A stretch of DNA of 5,821 bases from an uncultured Myxococcales bacterium. GTDB taxonomy: Bacteria > Myxococcota_A > UBA9042. This document shows positions 5,613-5,821 of this stretch, piece after piece. The stretch is from contig CAIXAA010000579.1 in the NCBI GenBank assembly GCA_903917305.1, positions 1 through 5,821 of the forward strand, read 5' to 3'. The notes beneath the pieces are model-generated. The model ran no database searches. It saw nothing but the letters and a program-made list of their open reading frames with translations, and had not been told where the DNA came from. The position numbers and the translations under genes are program-made. Each line of letters opens with the position of its first letter. Position 1 is the stretch's first letter.

Positions 5613-5821
5613 CCCCCGGTCGGATCCTTCACCCGCTTGAGCGCCTCGCGCACGAAGCGCGACTGCACCTGCTCGCTCGCCAGCACGCGCGCCGCAACTG
5701 GCAGATTCACAAGCGTATTCAGCACCTGGTTGAGGAACTTGTGCCCGCGGCTCTCGGTCTGGTCCACCAGCAGGTGCGCCAGCCGGCCGCGCTCGATGGC
5801 CATGCGGATGGCCTTTTCCAC
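5609..5821 (-). CDS. Unrecognised protein, C-terminal part
   Basis: The minus-strand frame runs in from the window edge and ends at the TAG read as CTA at 5609-5611, leaving 70 residues. The edge codon is GTG, but it cannot be judged as a start because no upstream sequence is available; the gene most likely continues outside the window. The visible part is mostly charged alpha helix (AIRMAIERGRLAHLLVDQT, then FLNQVLNTLVNLPVAARVL, then SRFVREALKRVKDP), with no cysteine, no membrane segment and no motif I recognise. It is judged coding because it stays open to the edge, looks protein-like in composition, and abuts its convergent neighbour at the stop codon as the first gene pair does. No function is proposed. 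Confidence 0.7.
   Translation of the reverse strand: MEKAIRMAIERGRLAHLLVDQTESRGHKFLNQVLNTLVNLPVAARVLASEQVQSRFVREALKRVKDPTGG

Overview
This is a high-GC (roughly two thirds G+C), gene-dense bacterial chromosome segment with strong G/C bias at third codon positions. It has no mobile elements, RNA genes, CRISPR arrays or long gene-free stretches. The cysteine pattern of the first (partial) gene resembles sulfatase-modifying-factor-like proteins that I associate with Myxococcota and related groups. The other genes fit any high-GC proteobacterium-like genome, so the taxonomic guess is weak.

Layout: (1) 1-438, plus strand: the C-terminal end of a SUMF1/FGE-fold protein. (2) 441-2342, minus strand: a 633-residue secreted-plus-polytopic membrane protein with features of a GT-C-type glycosyltransferase, probably starting at TTG. 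It is convergent with (1); their stop codons lie in the palindrome TAGCGCTA. (3) 2343-2462: a 120-base divergent intergenic region holding an inverted repeat that covers the ribosome binding site of the next gene. (4) 2463-3920, plus strand: a cobalamin-binding-domain radical SAM enzyme. (5) 3964-4332: a VOC-fold protein without the usual metal ligands. (6) 4344-4727: a DUF423 (YgdD-type) small membrane protein. (7) 4815-5612: a nucleoside phosphorylase-fold protein with an altered phosphate-binding loop. (8) 5609-5821, minus strand: the C-terminal end of an unrecognised protein, convergent with (7) and sharing the bases CTAG between the two stop codons.

Genes 4-7 run in the same direction with gaps of 43, 11 and 87 bases and may form one transcription unit, but their products do not make an obvious pathway. 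The divergent membrane glycosyltransferase-like gene and radical SAM gene could be co-regulated from the shared 120-base region; a joint role in modifying a lipid or glycan is speculation. I see no clear evidence of an undescribed multi-gene system. The most unusual points are the phosphorylase-fold protein with Ser in the phosphate-site Arg position, the unusual N-terminal domain on the GT-C-like protein, and the His-less cobalamin motif in the radical SAM enzyme.
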